5,815 nt of DNA from UBA7236 sp964638865. GTDB lineage: Bacteria > Bacteroidota > Bacteroidia > Chitinophagales > BACL12. The notes below the pieces were generated by a model. The model did no database searches. It was given only the letters and a program-made list of their open reading frames with translations, and was not told the DNA's origin. A program made the translations under genes and the position numbers. This document shows, piece after piece, positions 5,763 through 5,815 of this stretch (position 1 is the first letter of the stretch; each line of letters begins with the position of its first letter). The stretch spans positions 1 through 5,815 of the forward strand of contig CAZXBG010000190.1 of assembly GCA_964638865.1 (NCBI GenBank), in the 5' to 3' direction.

Positions 5763-5815
5763 ACTCATTACTCATTACTCATTACTCATTACTCATTACT
5801 CATTACTCATTACTC
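5763..5815. repeat. Tandem heptamer array, ACTCATT family, right end
   Basis: Seven perfect actcatt units followed by a partial actc run to the window edge, with no substitutions. Orientation and unit are identical to bases 1-27, and the last 24 bases equal the first 24. The lack of any divergence between units suggests recent expansion by slippage or active homogenisation. The array is cut by the window edge, so its true length is unknown. Confidence 0.93.

Noticed and set aside
1..5815. The window as a small circular element, based on the 24-base end identity
   Set aside because: The identical ends are low-complexity repeats that occur by themselves, and no replication or mobilisation gene is present; a contig break in repeats is the simpler reading.

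Overview
The window looks like a piece of a Bacteroidota chromosome, probably a Chitinophagales/Saprospirales/Sphingobacteriales-type lineage. Evidence: AT-rich DNA, A/T-rich leaders without Shine-Dalgarno motifs, one good match to the Bacteroidota -7 promoter box (TAnnTTTG), a predicted outer-membrane beta-barrel ending in Phe, Bacteroidota-like versions of ScoB, class IV aminotransferase and photolyase, and intergenic heptamer arrays (ACTCATT, ACTCACC) of a kind I associate with this phylum. The lineage call is inference from these features, not from a search.

All five genes lie on the minus strand, so transcription runs from high to low coordinates. In transcription order they are: scoB (3-oxoacid CoA-transferase subunit B, GTG start, 5637-4981); after a 1-nt gap, a class IV PLP aminotransferase (4979-4122); overlapping it by 38 nt, a class I CPD photolyase (4159-2849); after 70 nt, a secreted DUF4140/DUF4139 (MuiA-family) protein (2778-1108), followed by a hairpin terminator (1089-1061); and an outer-membrane beta-barrel protein (862-227) with its own likely promoter (894-887) and a strong intrinsic terminator (206-172). 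The first three are packed as a translationally coupled operon but belong to different processes: ketone body/short-chain acyl-CoA metabolism, amino-acid or folate chemistry, and light-driven DNA repair. The last two are envelope proteins. I see no evidence that the five form one functional system.

The distinctive part is the non-coding DNA at both ends. Both ends carry tandem ACTCATT heptamers in the same orientation, and the first 24 bases equal the last 24. Just inside them lie related ACTCACC/ATTCACC heptamers, which are inverted relative to each other at the two ends. The right flank also has a TTGGTTAAT-type short repeat next to the scoB start. The left flank has a decayed inverted repeat with a GACGCAAT core. 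The ends may simply be where a contig broke in repeats. I found no CRISPR array, tRNA, rRNA, transposase, toxin-antitoxin pair or defence gene, and no convincing undescribed protein system.
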